From JBBTDV01 sp038042605 (GTDB taxonomy: Bacteria > Bdellovibrionota > UBA1018), in assembly GCA_964358645.1 (NCBI GenBank), contig CAYHPW010000001.1, positions 1 to 64,000 on the forward strand: a stretch of 64,000 nt of DNA, given 5' to 3'. Shown piece by piece: positions 27,453-36,432 of this stretch. The notes beneath the pieces were generated by a model, which saw nothing but the letters and a program-made list of their open reading frames with translations, had not been told where the DNA came from and ran no database searches. A program made the translations under genes and the position numbers. Numbering within the stretch: the stretch's first letter is position 1; each line of letters starts with the position of its first letter.

Positions 27453-27553
27453 CAACCAACGGGCGCCCTTCTCCAAGCCAGATGTCGTCTCCGCTGCTCG
27501 GCAAATTTAGCCGAATTGACATAGCCAAACCAAACCTGAGATCCTTATAGGTA

Positions 27554-29230
27554 ATGAGATTAATAAGCACGGGCATTCAATTAAGCCTGGCGGTAAAAAA
27601 CGTCCAGCGTCTGCGGCACATAATCGCGGTGCTAGCTAAGTACGGATTCATCGACCTCATACAGCGAATGCACCTTGGCAAGTTGATGCCTTCAAAGCTT
27701 GCGGCTTTTGCAAAAGCACACGCCGACACCCCAATTCCTGAAAGACTACGGCTTTCATTTGAAGAGCTTGGCCCGACTTTCGTAAAACTCGGCCAACTTC
27801 TTTCAACACGTCCAGACCTGCTTCCAGAAACTTACATCGAGGAATTTACTAAACTTCAAGACAACGTGGCGCCACTTCCTTTTGAAATCATAAAATCTAC
27901 GGTTGAATTTGAATTAAAAAAGCCCCTTCATGAAATATTCGCCTTCTTCGATCCTATACCTCTCGCTTCAGCAAGTATCGCTCAAGCCCATGAAGCTAGA
28001 CTTAATACCGGTGAAAAAGTAGTCGTGAAGGTCCAGCGCCCGGAAATAAAAAAAACAATCGAGACAGACATATCGCTACTAAATTTTTTGGCCGGCCTTC
28101 TGGAAAAATACGTCCCAGAAACTCATGTGGTGGGGCCAAAAGTGGTGGTGAATGAGTTTTTTCGCACGCTTTCTTTCGAGCTTAACTTCGTCACTGAAGC
28201 AAATAACACGCAGAAAATGGCTGAAAATCTGGCTTCTTTCCAGGAGATAGTCATACCCAATGTTTACAAGGAATCTTCAACGCAAAAGGTACTCGTCCTG
28301 CAAAAACTTGAAGGAATAAGGATTAACAACATACAAGCCATCGATGCCGCAGGTGTCGATAAAAAGCGTATAGTAGAAGCAGGAGCGCGAGCGTTTTTTA
28401 AATCCGTGATGATTGATGGTCTTTTTCACGGAGACATGCACGGCGGGAATCTGTTCGTTCTGCCGGGTAATAAACTCGGCATGATAGATTTTGGAATCGT
28501 CGGCCGCTTGTCTCGGCGTGGACGCGACCAGCTTGCAAACATAGTGATGTCCATCATGTCGGAGGACTATGAAAACCTGTGCTACCAATACGCAGAACTT
28601 AGCTCTGCAGGACCATCGGTGGACTTTGATGCTTTCCAGAGAGATGTAAGCAACGTGATATCACCATACATGGGTCTCTCTTTAGGTGAAATCAATGTGG
28701 GCCGAGTGCTTATAGAATCCACTAAGCTTGCCACTAAATATAACATCAAAGTCCCTGGAGAATGGATGCTGGTGTTTAAAGCCATTTTCACGATTGAAGG
28801 TATCGGCCGCTCACTTAACCCTAACTTTGATTTATTGGCCATCGGTCACGAGTTAGTTAAGGATCTCGTTAAAAACCAGTACTCACTACAACGTGTTTCA
28901 AAGGATCTTACCTGGGTGGCAAAAGACCTGTCTATCTTGTTGCAAACACTCCCGCGCCAAATTAAATGGATGTTCAGAAAATTTAACAGCAATGATTTCG
29001 CATTTGAAATCAAATCAAACGATTTTCGTGAAATCAGGTCGCAACTGGATAGAAATGGAAAAAGATCAAGCTTAAGTATCATTACCGCCGGTCTCTTCGT
29101 GGCTGGCAGCCTGGCTCTTCACGATACTAGCACGGCTTACAAAATAGCTGGCCTTCCTTTCATATCAATTTTTTTGTTCGCGATTGGATCATTTTTTCTA
29201 GTCCAGCTTGTATTTCGCTTATTTAGATAA
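27554..29230 (+). CDS. ubiB: UbiB/ABC1 family atypical kinase
   Basis: A 558-residue membrane-linked protein-kinase-like ATPase associated with ubiquinone synthesis or lipid handling. The family signature KXGQ is present in FVKLGQLLSTRPDLLP; SASIAQAHEA is the Ala-rich loop; VVKVQRPEIKK carries the Lys; FHGDMHGGNLF and IDFGIVGRL are catalytic loop and DFG equivalents. Two C-terminal TM helices lie at about 510-555. Monocistronic. The symbol is by family; other quinone genes are absent. Confidence 0.9.
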   Translation: MRLISTGIQLSLAVKNVQRLRHIIAVLAKYGFIDLIQRMHLGKLMPSKLAAFAKAHADTPIPERLRLSFEELGPTFVKLGQLLSTRPDLLPETYIEEFTKLQDNVAPLPFEIIKSTVEFELKKPLHEIFAFFDPIPLASASIAQAHEARLNTGEKVVVKVQRPEIKKTIETDISLLNFLAGLLEKYVPETHVVGPKVVVNEFFRTLSFELNFVTEANNTQKMAENLASFQEIVIPNVYKESSTQKVLVLQKLEGIRINNIQAIDAAGVDKKRIVEAGARAFFKSVMIDGLFHGDMHGGNLFVLPGNKLGMIDFGIVGRLSRRGRDQLANIVMSIMSEDYENLCYQYAELSSAGPSVDFDAFQRDVSNVISPYMGLSLGEINVGRVLIESTKLATKYNIKVPGEWMLVFKAIFTIEGIGRSLNPNFDLLAIGHELVKDLVKNQYSLQRVSKDLTWVAKDLSILLQTLPRQIKWMFRKFNSNDFAFEIKSNDFREIRSQLDRNGKRSSLSIITAGLFVAGSLALHDTSTAYKIAGLPFISIFLFAIGSFFLVQLVFRLFR

Positions 29231-29352
29231 CGCGAAATAATTGTCGTTTGTTTATATAAAAAAAATTATCATTTTTATTTTTGCCATGTGTAAATTCAGC
29301 TACCCGTGCTAGTGTCTGCGTTTATAACAACAAACAATTGGAGGAGTTAGTA

Positions 29353-30156
29353 ATGAATGTACGCCGGTATAGGCATAATGTTATTTTATTTTTGTCTTTA
29401 ATCGTAGTTACCGTACTATCTTCATGTAACGGAACCGAGCCATCATTTGGACCGGTGCTAGGTAGAGACGAGGTCAGTGGCCCAGCTGCACCCATACCGC
29501 AGACCACCGCGCAAGAAAGCAGCCAAGAAAACGGCGAAGACGGGCAACCAATCCAATATCCACAAACAACCGCGGTACCTGCTGTCGGTGAAAGTTGCCA
29601 CAGCAACAACCAAAATAAAATTTGCTTAGCATTAAAATACGTCACATATAAGGATCCCACCGGAGAGGCCATTATAAACGAGCAACAAGCCACAGCTAAT
29701 CTCGCACAAATTAATGCTGTCTGGCAGCAATGCGATATCGGATTTCAAGTAGACAGCTATCTGCAGATTGAACCTACCGAATATAAACTTCGTTACCAGA
29801 CCGCTGACAATTACGAGCTTGATGATATCAGGGATGTTTTTTTTGACGATTCCACGCTGCTGGTTGCAACCACCGGCTCTTGGGACCGCTCAGGAAGCCT
29901 CGGTGGCACCGGCGCCAATGCCTGGACAAGTATGCCAGGTTCACCTCCGTACGGTGCTATTTTAGAACGCCCGGTCAGCACACATACTAATATCATCGCG
30001 CACGAGCTCGGGCATTATCTGAACTTACTTCATGCCAATGACGGCTCTGCGCTTATGAACCCGATAGTTTACCAGGAATCAACAAAAATTTACGACAGTG
30101 ATTGTGAAACAGCAAGGGCCGCGGCAACGCACTTCTGGCCAAAAATGTTGCGCTGA
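29353..30156 (+). CDS. Putative zinc metalloprotease lipoprotein
   Basis: 267 residues from ATG 29353, preceded by GGAGGAG. Lipobox VLSSC at about 24-28. After a Gln/Pro-rich linker, residues about 80-260 form a reprolysin/metzincin-like domain with the zinc motif HELGHYLNLLH followed 8-10 residues later by a Met-turn-like SALMNP. One Glu and three His ligands are visible, so it is probably active outside the cytoplasm. Substrate unknown. Confidence 0.75.
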   Translation: MNVRRYRHNVILFLSLIVVTVLSSCNGTEPSFGPVLGRDEVSGPAAPIPQTTAQESSQENGEDGQPIQYPQTTAVPAVGESCHSNNQNKICLALKYVTYKDPTGEAIINEQQATANLAQINAVWQQCDIGFQVDSYLQIEPTEYKLRYQTADNYELDDIRDVFFDDSTLLVATTGSWDRSGSLGGTGANAWTSMPGSPPYGAILERPVSTHTNIIAHELGHYLNLLHANDGSALMNPIVYQESTKIYDSDCETARAAATHFWPKMLR

Positions 30157-30221
30157 TCTAAGTCTGATACGGACCGCTTACCCTCTTGTCCTGACGCCAG
30201 GAATGTGCGAGTTTTCTACAC

Positions 30222-31853
30222 ATGTGCGCCACAACATTTAAGGTACCGTTGCCATGTAATGAACCAGTTAGAAATTATGAGCCGTCTTCTTCATACAGGG
30301 AAAGCCTTAAACGACGCCTGGACCAGATGGCATCAGAACGTCTTGACATCCCATGCATCATAGGGGGGCGCGAAGTCCGCACGGGGAAAAAACGCCGCGT
30401 AGTCATGCCTCATTCCCATCATGAGTTACTTGCAGAGTGCCACCTTGCGGGGCCAGAGGAATTGCGTATTGCCACGACAGCGGCTGTCCATGCGCAAAAA
30501 GAGTGGAGTCGTCTCCCCTGGCAGGATAGAGCGGCGATTTTTTTGAAAGCGGCTGATCTTCTTGCCGGTCCATTCCGCGACACAGTAAATGCCGCAACAA
30601 TGCTTGGCCAATCGAAGAACGTGTTCCAGGCCGAAATAGATTCAGCATGCGAGCTGATTGATTTTTTCCGTTTCAACGCTTTCTTTTACCAACAAATCAT
30701 CGAAACACAGCCGATTTCATCCCCTGGAGTTTGGAATCAAATGGACTACCGCCCACTTGAAGGGTTTGTGCTTGCAATCACACCTTTTAACTTCACTTCG
30801 ATCGCTGGTAACCTGCCAGCAACTCCTGCGCTGGTTGGTAATACTGTTTTATGGAAACCAGCGAACACACAAACGTTGGGCGCATATTATATAATGAAGT
30901 TATTCGAGGAGGCTGGTCTTCCAAAGGGAGTGATAAATTTTGTACCATCAGAAGGAAGCACCATAAGCAACACACTTCTAGCGTTGCCAGAATTGGCTGG
31001 AGTGCATTTTACCGGCTCGACTTCGACTTTCCAATCCATTTGGAAAACTGTAGGTTCCAATATCGACGTTTACCGATCATATCCACGTCTTGTTGGTGAA
31101 ACGGGTGGCAAAGACTTTGTCTTCGCTCATCCATCAGCAGACCATGAAGCGCTCGCGGTAGCGCTTTTACGCGGAGCCTTTGAGTACCAGGGTCAAAAAT
31201 GTTCAGCAGCTTCCCGAGCATATATACCTAAGAGCTTGTGGGAAGAGGTGAGCGACCGTCTGGTGTCTGACTTAAAAAGCGTGAGAATGGGCGATGTACG
31301 TGACTTCAGGAATTTTACAAACGCAGTGATAGATGAAGCTTCATTTAAGAAAATCGCTGAGTATATCAGCCATGCTAAAAAATCTGCAGACGCCAAAATA
31401 ATCGCAGGTGGAAAAACTGATGATAAAACCGGATTTTTTATTGAACCAACCGTCATCCAGGCCATGAGTCCTGGATATAAGAGTATGGTCGAGGAGATTT
31501 TCGGGCCAGTCCTCACGGTTTATGTGTACGAAGACTCGCGCCTTGATGAGACACTTAAACTTTGCGACGAAACTTCACCTTATGCCCTGACCGGCGCTAT
31601 CTTTGCGCGCGACAGGCAGGCTGTAGTCAAGATGTCGGCAGCACTTAGAAACGCTGCAGGAAATTTTTATATTAACGACAAACCGACCGGTGCAGTGGTG
31701 GGACAACAACCCTTCGGCGGCGCAAGGGCGTCTGGCACAAACGACAAGGCCGGCAGTCATTTGAATCTTTACCGCTGGCTTTCACCAAGAGTTATTAAAG
31801 AATCCTTCGTTCCACCGAAGGATTATAGATATCCGTTCTTGGCTGCTGAATAG
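30222..31853 (+). CDS. pruA: 1-pyrroline-5-carboxylate dehydrogenase (PutA C-half/PruA type)
   Basis: Oxidises glutamate semialdehyde to glutamate with NAD in proline and arginine breakdown. 543 residues of the ALDH4 type. NAD site ITPFNFTSIAGNLPATPAL, VLWKPANTQTL, GVHFTGSTSTF, RLVGETGGKDFVFAH, catalytic Cys327 in EYQGQKCSAASR, EEIFGPVLTVYVY and QQPFGGARASGTNDKAG. No proline dehydrogenase is nearby. It is convergent with the agmatinase-like gene, 8 bp apart. Confidence 0.95.
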   Translation: MCATTFKVPLPCNEPVRNYEPSSSYRESLKRRLDQMASERLDIPCIIGGREVRTGKKRRVVMPHSHHELLAECHLAGPEELRIATTAAVHAQKEWSRLPWQDRAAIFLKAADLLAGPFRDTVNAATMLGQSKNVFQAEIDSACELIDFFRFNAFFYQQIIETQPISSPGVWNQMDYRPLEGFVLAITPFNFTSIAGNLPATPALVGNTVLWKPANTQTLGAYYIMKLFEEAGLPKGVINFVPSEGSTISNTLLALPELAGVHFTGSTSTFQSIWKTVGSNIDVYRSYPRLVGETGGKDFVFAHPSADHEALAVALLRGAFEYQGQKCSAASRAYIPKSLWEEVSDRLVSDLKSVRMGDVRDFRNFTNAVIDEASFKKIAEYISHAKKSADAKIIAGGKTDDKTGFFIEPTVIQAMSPGYKSMVEEIFGPVLTVYVYEDSRLDETLKLCDETSPYALTGAIFARDRQAVVKMSAALRNAAGNFYINDKPTGAVVGQQPFGGARASGTNDKAGSHLNLYRWLSPRVIKESFVPPKDYRYPFLAAE

Positions 31854-31861
31854 TAGGGCCG

Positions 31862-32884
31862 TTATTTAAGTGCTCGCGGTTTTACAAGCCCTTGGCTTGC
31901 GAACATCCATGCTGAAAGTTGATACAACACCCTGGCACCTACATTGGCGTCCCATTCGTCGTTTTTATCAGTGCTGTTTGGCGCGACCTCGCACAGGTCA
32001 AAACCAATTATCTTTCTACCAGAGCGGACAAGCTCTGATACCAAAAACATGGCCTGATTGAATTCCAGCCCTCCAGGAACTGGCGTCCCGGTGTGTGGAC
32101 AAAGATGTGGGTTTAACGCGTCGATATCAAAAGAGACCCAGACTTTTTCAGGTAAATGCGAGATAATATCGCTTGCGATGTTTTTCCAGGTACTCCCGCC
32201 ATAACAGGCGCGCACAACATCGCGGTCAAAAAACGTCGTGATCTTATTAGACTGCCCATGAATATATTCAATTTCATCTTCACAAAAATCTCTGACTCCG
32301 GCTTGTACAAGTTTAATAACAGCAGGGATCCATTCTATCACGTTATACATGATGGAAGCATGTGACCATGTGTATCCTTCAAACGCCTTCCTTAAGTCCG
32401 CATGAGCATCAAGGTGTAGAATACCAAAGGACTTATGCAGCTCTGAAGCTGCTTCTATCGCGCCAAACGGGACAGAGTGGTCACCGCCAACTATGCCAAC
32501 CAGCTTTCTTGCGCTTAATTGCTTTTTAGTCTCCGCATAGACACATCGATTTAGTTTGGCACATAGTTCATTCACTCGATCAACATCTGTTTCTGAGCAA
32601 CGCCTAGTTTCTAAATCTAATTCCTGTATCACATTCGAGGTCGACAGCATGTGCATTCCAGGTTCATACGAACGTGGCACATCTATATCGTAAAGATCAA
32701 CCTGCTTACTGGCTTGTAAGATGGCAGACGGACCGCTGGAGGTCCCACCTAGATATGACGTCGTCGCCTCCCATGGAACTGGGATAAATACCAACTTCGC
32801 GTCTTGTTCGCTGTAAGGAAGGCCGAATATCCCAGAGTTCGGTGCTGCAGGCGCATTTGGATCAAACATATTTACCTCGCCCAT
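31862..32884 (-). CDS. Ureohydrolase, agmatinase-like
   Basis: An arginase/agmatinase-family enzyme (340 residues) that splits a guanidino compound into urea and an amine. All three manganese motifs are present: GGDHSVPFGA, HLDAHADLRKAF and SFDIDALNPHLCPHTGTPVPGG. An insert and N-terminal extension make it a little longer than SpeB (about 306). Met6 (32869) is an alternative start. Substrate not certain: agmatinase, or guanidinobutyrase-like. Confidence 0.88.
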   Translation of the reverse strand: MGEVNMFDPNAPAAPNSGIFGLPYSEQDAKLVFIPVPWEATTSYLGGTSSGPSAILQASKQVDLYDIDVPRSYEPGMHMLSTSNVIQELDLETRRCSETDVDRVNELCAKLNRCVYAETKKQLSARKLVGIVGGDHSVPFGAIEAASELHKSFGILHLDAHADLRKAFEGYTWSHASIMYNVIEWIPAVIKLVQAGVRDFCEDEIEYIHGQSNKITTFFDRDVVRACYGGSTWKNIASDIISHLPEKVWVSFDIDALNPHLCPHTGTPVPGGLEFNQAMFLVSELVRSGRKIIGFDLCEVAPNSTDKNDEWDANVGARVLYQLSAWMFASQGLVKPRALK

Positions 32885-32995
32885 GGAGGTTAGATGCGCG
32901 TAAAACCACGTGTCAAGGCAATTTCTGCCGCTTTTCTAGACAAAATTTAAGAATTCTAAATCATTCCCGATATGATGATAGGGACTGTAATTGTT

Positions 32996-33247
32996 ATGAA
33001 CAAGCCTCAAAACTGGGACGACCTAAGAAAACAATACATCACTAAAATCCGCGAGACCTATCGCGAATGCAAAGAAGAGAACAGAGCCGAAGTGGACTTT
33101 GGCAAACTCAACCTGCTACTAAGGGGCCTTATGTTAACCGCAATGGAAGACGGCATCCCGTTTGATGAATTTGAAGTGCTTGTAACAAACACCGTTCCGG
33201 AAGTTTCCGGACAACTTAGTTTCCTTTCAGCCAAGAGAGCTGCTTAA
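32996..33247 (+). CDS. Small hypothetical cytoplasmic protein
   Basis: 83 residues from ATG 32996 (ATG 32972 in frame also possible). No signal or TM segment; charged helices (DDLRKQYITKIRETYRECKE) and a hydrophobic helix LNLLLRGLMLTAMEDG. The family is not recognised. It stands alone between the agmatinase-like gene and the second ATPase. Confidence 0.55.
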   Translation: MNKPQNWDDLRKQYITKIRETYRECKEENRAEVDFGKLNLLLRGLMLTAMEDGIPFDEFEVLVTNTVPEVSGQLSFLSAKRAA

Positions 33248-33288
33248 GCTGACACATAACGAAAACAGGCCAATAACAGACACCATAT

Positions 33289-34479
33289 TCACCAAGCGAA
33301 ACCAAGTAACCACATCGGTATCACCCCAGTGGTTGGAACATCCGTTCCGTCACGAATCATAAAGTCAGCTTTCTTCCGTTTTTTTGTGGCACCGCCGATC
33401 TCGATAGTGGTCTTTCCATCTATAATCATGTCGTATCCTTTCTCATCCATAGCCGCATGAACTGTATAGCCGGCTTCCTGAAAGGCGGCAGCGCAATAAG
33501 CTTCACGAACACTTCCGGTATTCCCAGCAAGAGCCTCGTATGTAGCTGGTTCATGCAGAAATATCTTAGCCCCTATTGAATGCAACCGATGGTCCTTTGG
33601 TTTTCGGATTATTCGAATAACTTGCGCCACCTCAAGCGCTTGTAAAAGCTGATATAGCTTCTCTTTTCCGATTTCCCATTCATTACAAAGGGAATTTACT
33701 GCTAACGTGGGCACGCTTGACTTGGCTAGATAACCAATTACTGCAGACATGAGTCGAAAATGGTTTTCTGAAAGCTGTGGAACAAGAAATGGAATATCCT
33801 GTGTTAGTGTCTTCTCGATCGTTCCCACTAGCTTTTCTTGATACTGAGCCATCCCTTCAAGGAAGAATGGTCTGAATCCCATCTGTAAATATTGCTTAAA
33901 ATGTTTCATAACATTGATCTTAGATAGAACTGATTGAATCGACTTTTTATCGGCAGAAAAAGGATCAATTTGTGGCAACGACGCGCAAACCCCACTTAGA
34001 ATCAAATACTCTCTAAATGAGAGTAGAGGAAGTTTACGGACAAGAAAACGGCGCGAAAGATCTCCCATTCCTTTTCGAAGAATAATCGCGCTTGAATCTG
34101 AAGCACATATTTTTTTTCTGGGAAATGCATCATAAAGAGCTTTTAGATTAATCGACCAGTCTTTTGCGTAATGAACTTCATCAATCAGGACACCCCTATA
34201 TCCCTGCATAAAGGCTGCTTCACCAATATCATATAGTGAACATCCTGCAATAATGGGGTTATCGGCTGAAAAATATAAGAAGTCTTCTTGTGGATAATTT
34301 TGAAGAATCAATGTGGTTTTGCCTACTCCACGCGCTCCTGTAATTATAATTGCTCGTACGTCTTGATTTAACTCAGCAATCACACCCGAACGACGGCTTT
34401 CTGGAAGCGTCAGTCGCGTACGGGCTTCAATACTTTTTAAGCTGCTCAAGACGTCTGCTAATAAATTTGGTTCTGTCAT
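33289..34479 (-). CDS. AAA_14/DUF4143-type ATPase, diverged
   Basis: 396 residues. Walker A GARGVGKTT at about 47-55, Walker B GVLIDEVHYAKDW near 95, a SSAIILRKGMGDLSRRF sensor segment, winged-helix-like middle, and a C-terminal nuclease-like segment (DEKGYDMIIDGKTTIEIGGATKK). Same family as 15739-16950 but only distantly similar. The start lies 20 bp from a perfect 19-bp palindrome, suggesting regulated, possibly autoregulated, expression. Confidence 0.82.
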   Translation of the reverse strand: MTEPNLLADVLSSLKSIEARTRLTLPESRRSGVIAELNQDVRAIIITGARGVGKTTLILQNYPQEDFLYFSADNPIIAGCSLYDIGEAAFMQGYRGVLIDEVHYAKDWSINLKALYDAFPRKKICASDSSAIILRKGMGDLSRRFLVRKLPLLSFREYLILSGVCASLPQIDPFSADKKSIQSVLSKINVMKHFKQYLQMGFRPFFLEGMAQYQEKLVGTIEKTLTQDIPFLVPQLSENHFRLMSAVIGYLAKSSVPTLAVNSLCNEWEIGKEKLYQLLQALEVAQVIRIIRKPKDHRLHSIGAKIFLHEPATYEALAGNTGSVREAYCAAAFQEAGYTVHAAMDEKGYDMIIDGKTTIEIGGATKKRKKADFMIRDGTDVPTTGVIPMWLLGFAW

Positions 34480-34499
34480 AGTACCATTTAGTATATATC

Positions 34500-34518
34500 T
34501 GGTTCTACCGTAGAACCA
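34500..34518. promoter_or_regulatory. Perfect 19-bp palindrome upstream of the ATPase gene
   Basis: TGGTTCTAC-C-GTAGAACCA, 9-bp arms around one base, 20 bp upstream of the ATPase ATG (34479). A TATATACT-like box lies between it and the start on the minus strand. The layout is that of an operator overlapping the promoter. Confidence 0.5.
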
Positions 34519-34548
34519 TACAAAATTGTAAAATTATTCAAACACTGA

Positions 34549-35283
34549 CTAAGGTTCGTCTATCAACTTTTCTATCTGAACCCCCCATTCTCGTAGGATT
34601 TGGAGTTCCTGCACCTTGTTTGCTGCCTTTTTAAACTTTGCGCCAGAAATCCCCTTAACCCTTCTTTCACATTGCGACCAGCTCTTGTGTCGCATAGGGA
34701 TGCCATCAATAAAGCTTAGATAAGTAATCTTATTAGTATTTTTACGACATAAATCTACACATAAATTAAATGGATAAGAACTGACGGGTCCTTTATATAA
34801 ATCTAGTTTTTCCATTTTTGAAAAACCAACCGCGATCTCATCGGCCCGCTCATTACCAGGAACACCGCTATGTCCGGCCACATATTTCCAGGAAACAAGC
34901 CCTTCTAGTGGAGCGGCATTGCCAACAAACTTTAACAGCTGCAGCCAAAGATCCTGATTTACAACCGCTTCACCTTCCGATGTAATCCATCCATTTGCCT
35001 GCCAATTAAAACACCACTTAGTGATCCCTTTAATCAGGTAGCTAGAGTCCGTATAGATCTCTATCTTAGAAACGCGCGCCGAATTGGTTACAGCATTCAG
35101 TGCCTGAATTGCCGCTTGAAGCTCCATGCGATTATTAGTGGTAGAAACAGCAGCACCACCTATCTCTTCAATGGTTCCGTCAGGTCTCGCCATGATCGCC
35201 GCCCATCCACCTGGACCAGGATTACCGGAACTTGCTCCATCTGTAAAAATTATGATTTTATTTTCCGTGGCGCTGTGTTTCAT
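34549..35283 (-). CDS. rnhA: Ribonuclease HI with C-terminal viroplasmin-like module
   Basis: Cuts RNA in RNA-DNA hybrids. The N-terminal 150 residues are RNase HI: FTDGASSGNPGPGGWA, TTNNRMELQAAIQAL, YTDSSYLIKG, and VAGHSGVPGNERADEIA, so the acidic residues D, E, D and D are all present. The C-terminal 70 residues (YLSFIDGIPMRHKSWSQCE, VKGISGAKFKK) resemble the caulimovirus viroplasmin/N-terminal RNase H1 hybrid-binding domain, here at the C-terminus. 244 residues against about 155 for E. coli RnhA. It is divergent from hemA. Confidence 0.88.
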   Translation of the reverse strand: MKHSATENKIIIFTDGASSGNPGPGGWAAIMARPDGTIEEIGGAAVSTTNNRMELQAAIQALNAVTNSARVSKIEIYTDSSYLIKGITKWCFNWQANGWITSEGEAVVNQDLWLQLLKFVGNAAPLEGLVSWKYVAGHSGVPGNERADEIAVGFSKMEKLDLYKGPVSSYPFNLCVDLCRKNTNKITYLSFIDGIPMRHKSWSQCERRVKGISGAKFKKAANKVQELQILREWGVQIEKLIDEP

Positions 35284-35382
35284 AAATAGCCTTATATTTC
35301 AGATAATTATACTTATACATACACTCAAACACTAATCACCATATTTCTATTTGCCATGACAATTCGGTGACACAAAATTTTT

Positions 35383-35399
35383 CATACTGTTTTAGTATG
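35383..35399. promoter_or_regulatory. Short palindrome directly before hemA
   Basis: CATACT-N5-AGTATG ends 8 bp before the hemA ATG. TAGTAT inside it could serve as a -10 box. No ribosome-binding site is visible between it and ATG 35408, so the first transcript of the heme cluster may be leaderless and controlled here. Confidence 0.3.
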
Positions 35400-35407
35400 C
35401 TCATTGT

Positions 35408-36376
35408 ATGCAGGTTCAATCTCTCCGAGTCTCGCATCTGCCTATAGGTCACTCACCAGAGCTTCTGGAGAGATATAAGTCCACATTAAAAAACCACTCA
35501 CTCTTCATCTCCACCTGCCAGAGGTCAATTTGGATTAGCAGTGATTCATTTTTTTCAAAGCTTGATATCCAGAACATCGGAAATCTAGAAACTTACAGCG
35601 GTATGACTGCATATTATTTTCTCCTGCGTGTTGCTACTGGCCTTGAAAGCAGGATCGCCGGCGAAACCGACATCTTCGGGCAAATCAAGGAAGCATGGCG
35701 CGAAAACATTTCATCACTTAATCCCCTTCTTAGGACTGAGTTGCAGCCATGGATGCAACACCTGTTTGAAGATGCAAAAGAAGTCCGCTCCACATATCTT
35801 CAAAAACTGGGCGGCGTTTCTTACGGAACATTGGTTCGTAAAATCATCCACGACCATGCTGAAAAAGAAAAAGAGCCGGTCTTGCTCATTGGGGCTGGCC
35901 GGATCGCTCGGTCAGTAACCCCATTTCTCCTTGATCACGAACTCTGGATCTGGAACAGAAGCCCTGAAAAACTGATGTCGCTCTACTGTTCACTCGCTGA
36001 CAAAGGTAACGTTAAGATTATAGATAACGAAGCTGGTTTAGCTTCAGCTTGGGCAACCGCTCCTCACGCAATCATATGTGTTCCGGTGGACCACAATAAA
36101 GAATCAGAGCGGGCCGCCATGTGGCGCGCGCGACAAAATTCAAGTGGTTCGGTAACACATTTGGGTGGATACAAAACTCAATGTACAGCATGGGAGGCTA
36201 TTGAAGGTTTCCACTCGTTGGATGATATTTTTGATCTCCATGATGCCCAGGGAAAACTGCGGCTGACACAGATCCAGCGCGCTAAACGGGCATGCGAGGA
36301 ACGCGCGAAGTTACGCGCACTCGGTGGGTCATTGTCGATCCCACATGGTTGGGAAGATCTTGCTATTTTTGCCTAA
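35408..36376 (+). CDS. hemA: Glutamyl-tRNA reductase, short form
   Basis: First step of C5 tetrapyrrole synthesis: reduces glutamyl-tRNA to glutamate semialdehyde. Catalytic Cys37 in FISTCQR; TGLESRIAGETDIFGQIKEA matches the family's GLdSmvlGEpqIlGQvK; NADPH domain with LLIGAGRIARSV. It has 322 residues against roughly 420 usually, lacking about 100 residues at the C-terminus where the dimerisation domain lies. It ends cleanly, 56 bp before hemC, with no sign of a frameshift. It opens the heme cluster. Confidence 0.88.
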   Translation: MQVQSLRVSHLPIGHSPELLERYKSTLKNHSLFISTCQRSIWISSDSFFSKLDIQNIGNLETYSGMTAYYFLLRVATGLESRIAGETDIFGQIKEAWRENISSLNPLLRTELQPWMQHLFEDAKEVRSTYLQKLGGVSYGTLVRKIIHDHAEKEKEPVLLIGAGRIARSVTPFLLDHELWIWNRSPEKLMSLYCSLADKGNVKIIDNEAGLASAWATAPHAIICVPVDHNKESERAAMWRARQNSSGSVTHLGGYKTQCTAWEAIEGFHSLDDIFDLHDAQGKLRLTQIQRAKRACEERAKLRALGGSLSIPHGWEDLAIFA

Positions 36377-36432
36377 AATCTCCCTTAGACTCAGACATTA
36401 GAGTCAGGTAGAGTCGGGCCCAACGGTGGGTT

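Noticed and set aside
31802..31823. Hairpin ATCCTTCG-N6-CGAAGGAT near the end of pruA
   Set aside because: It lies within the coding sequence and has no T tract, so it is not a terminator.
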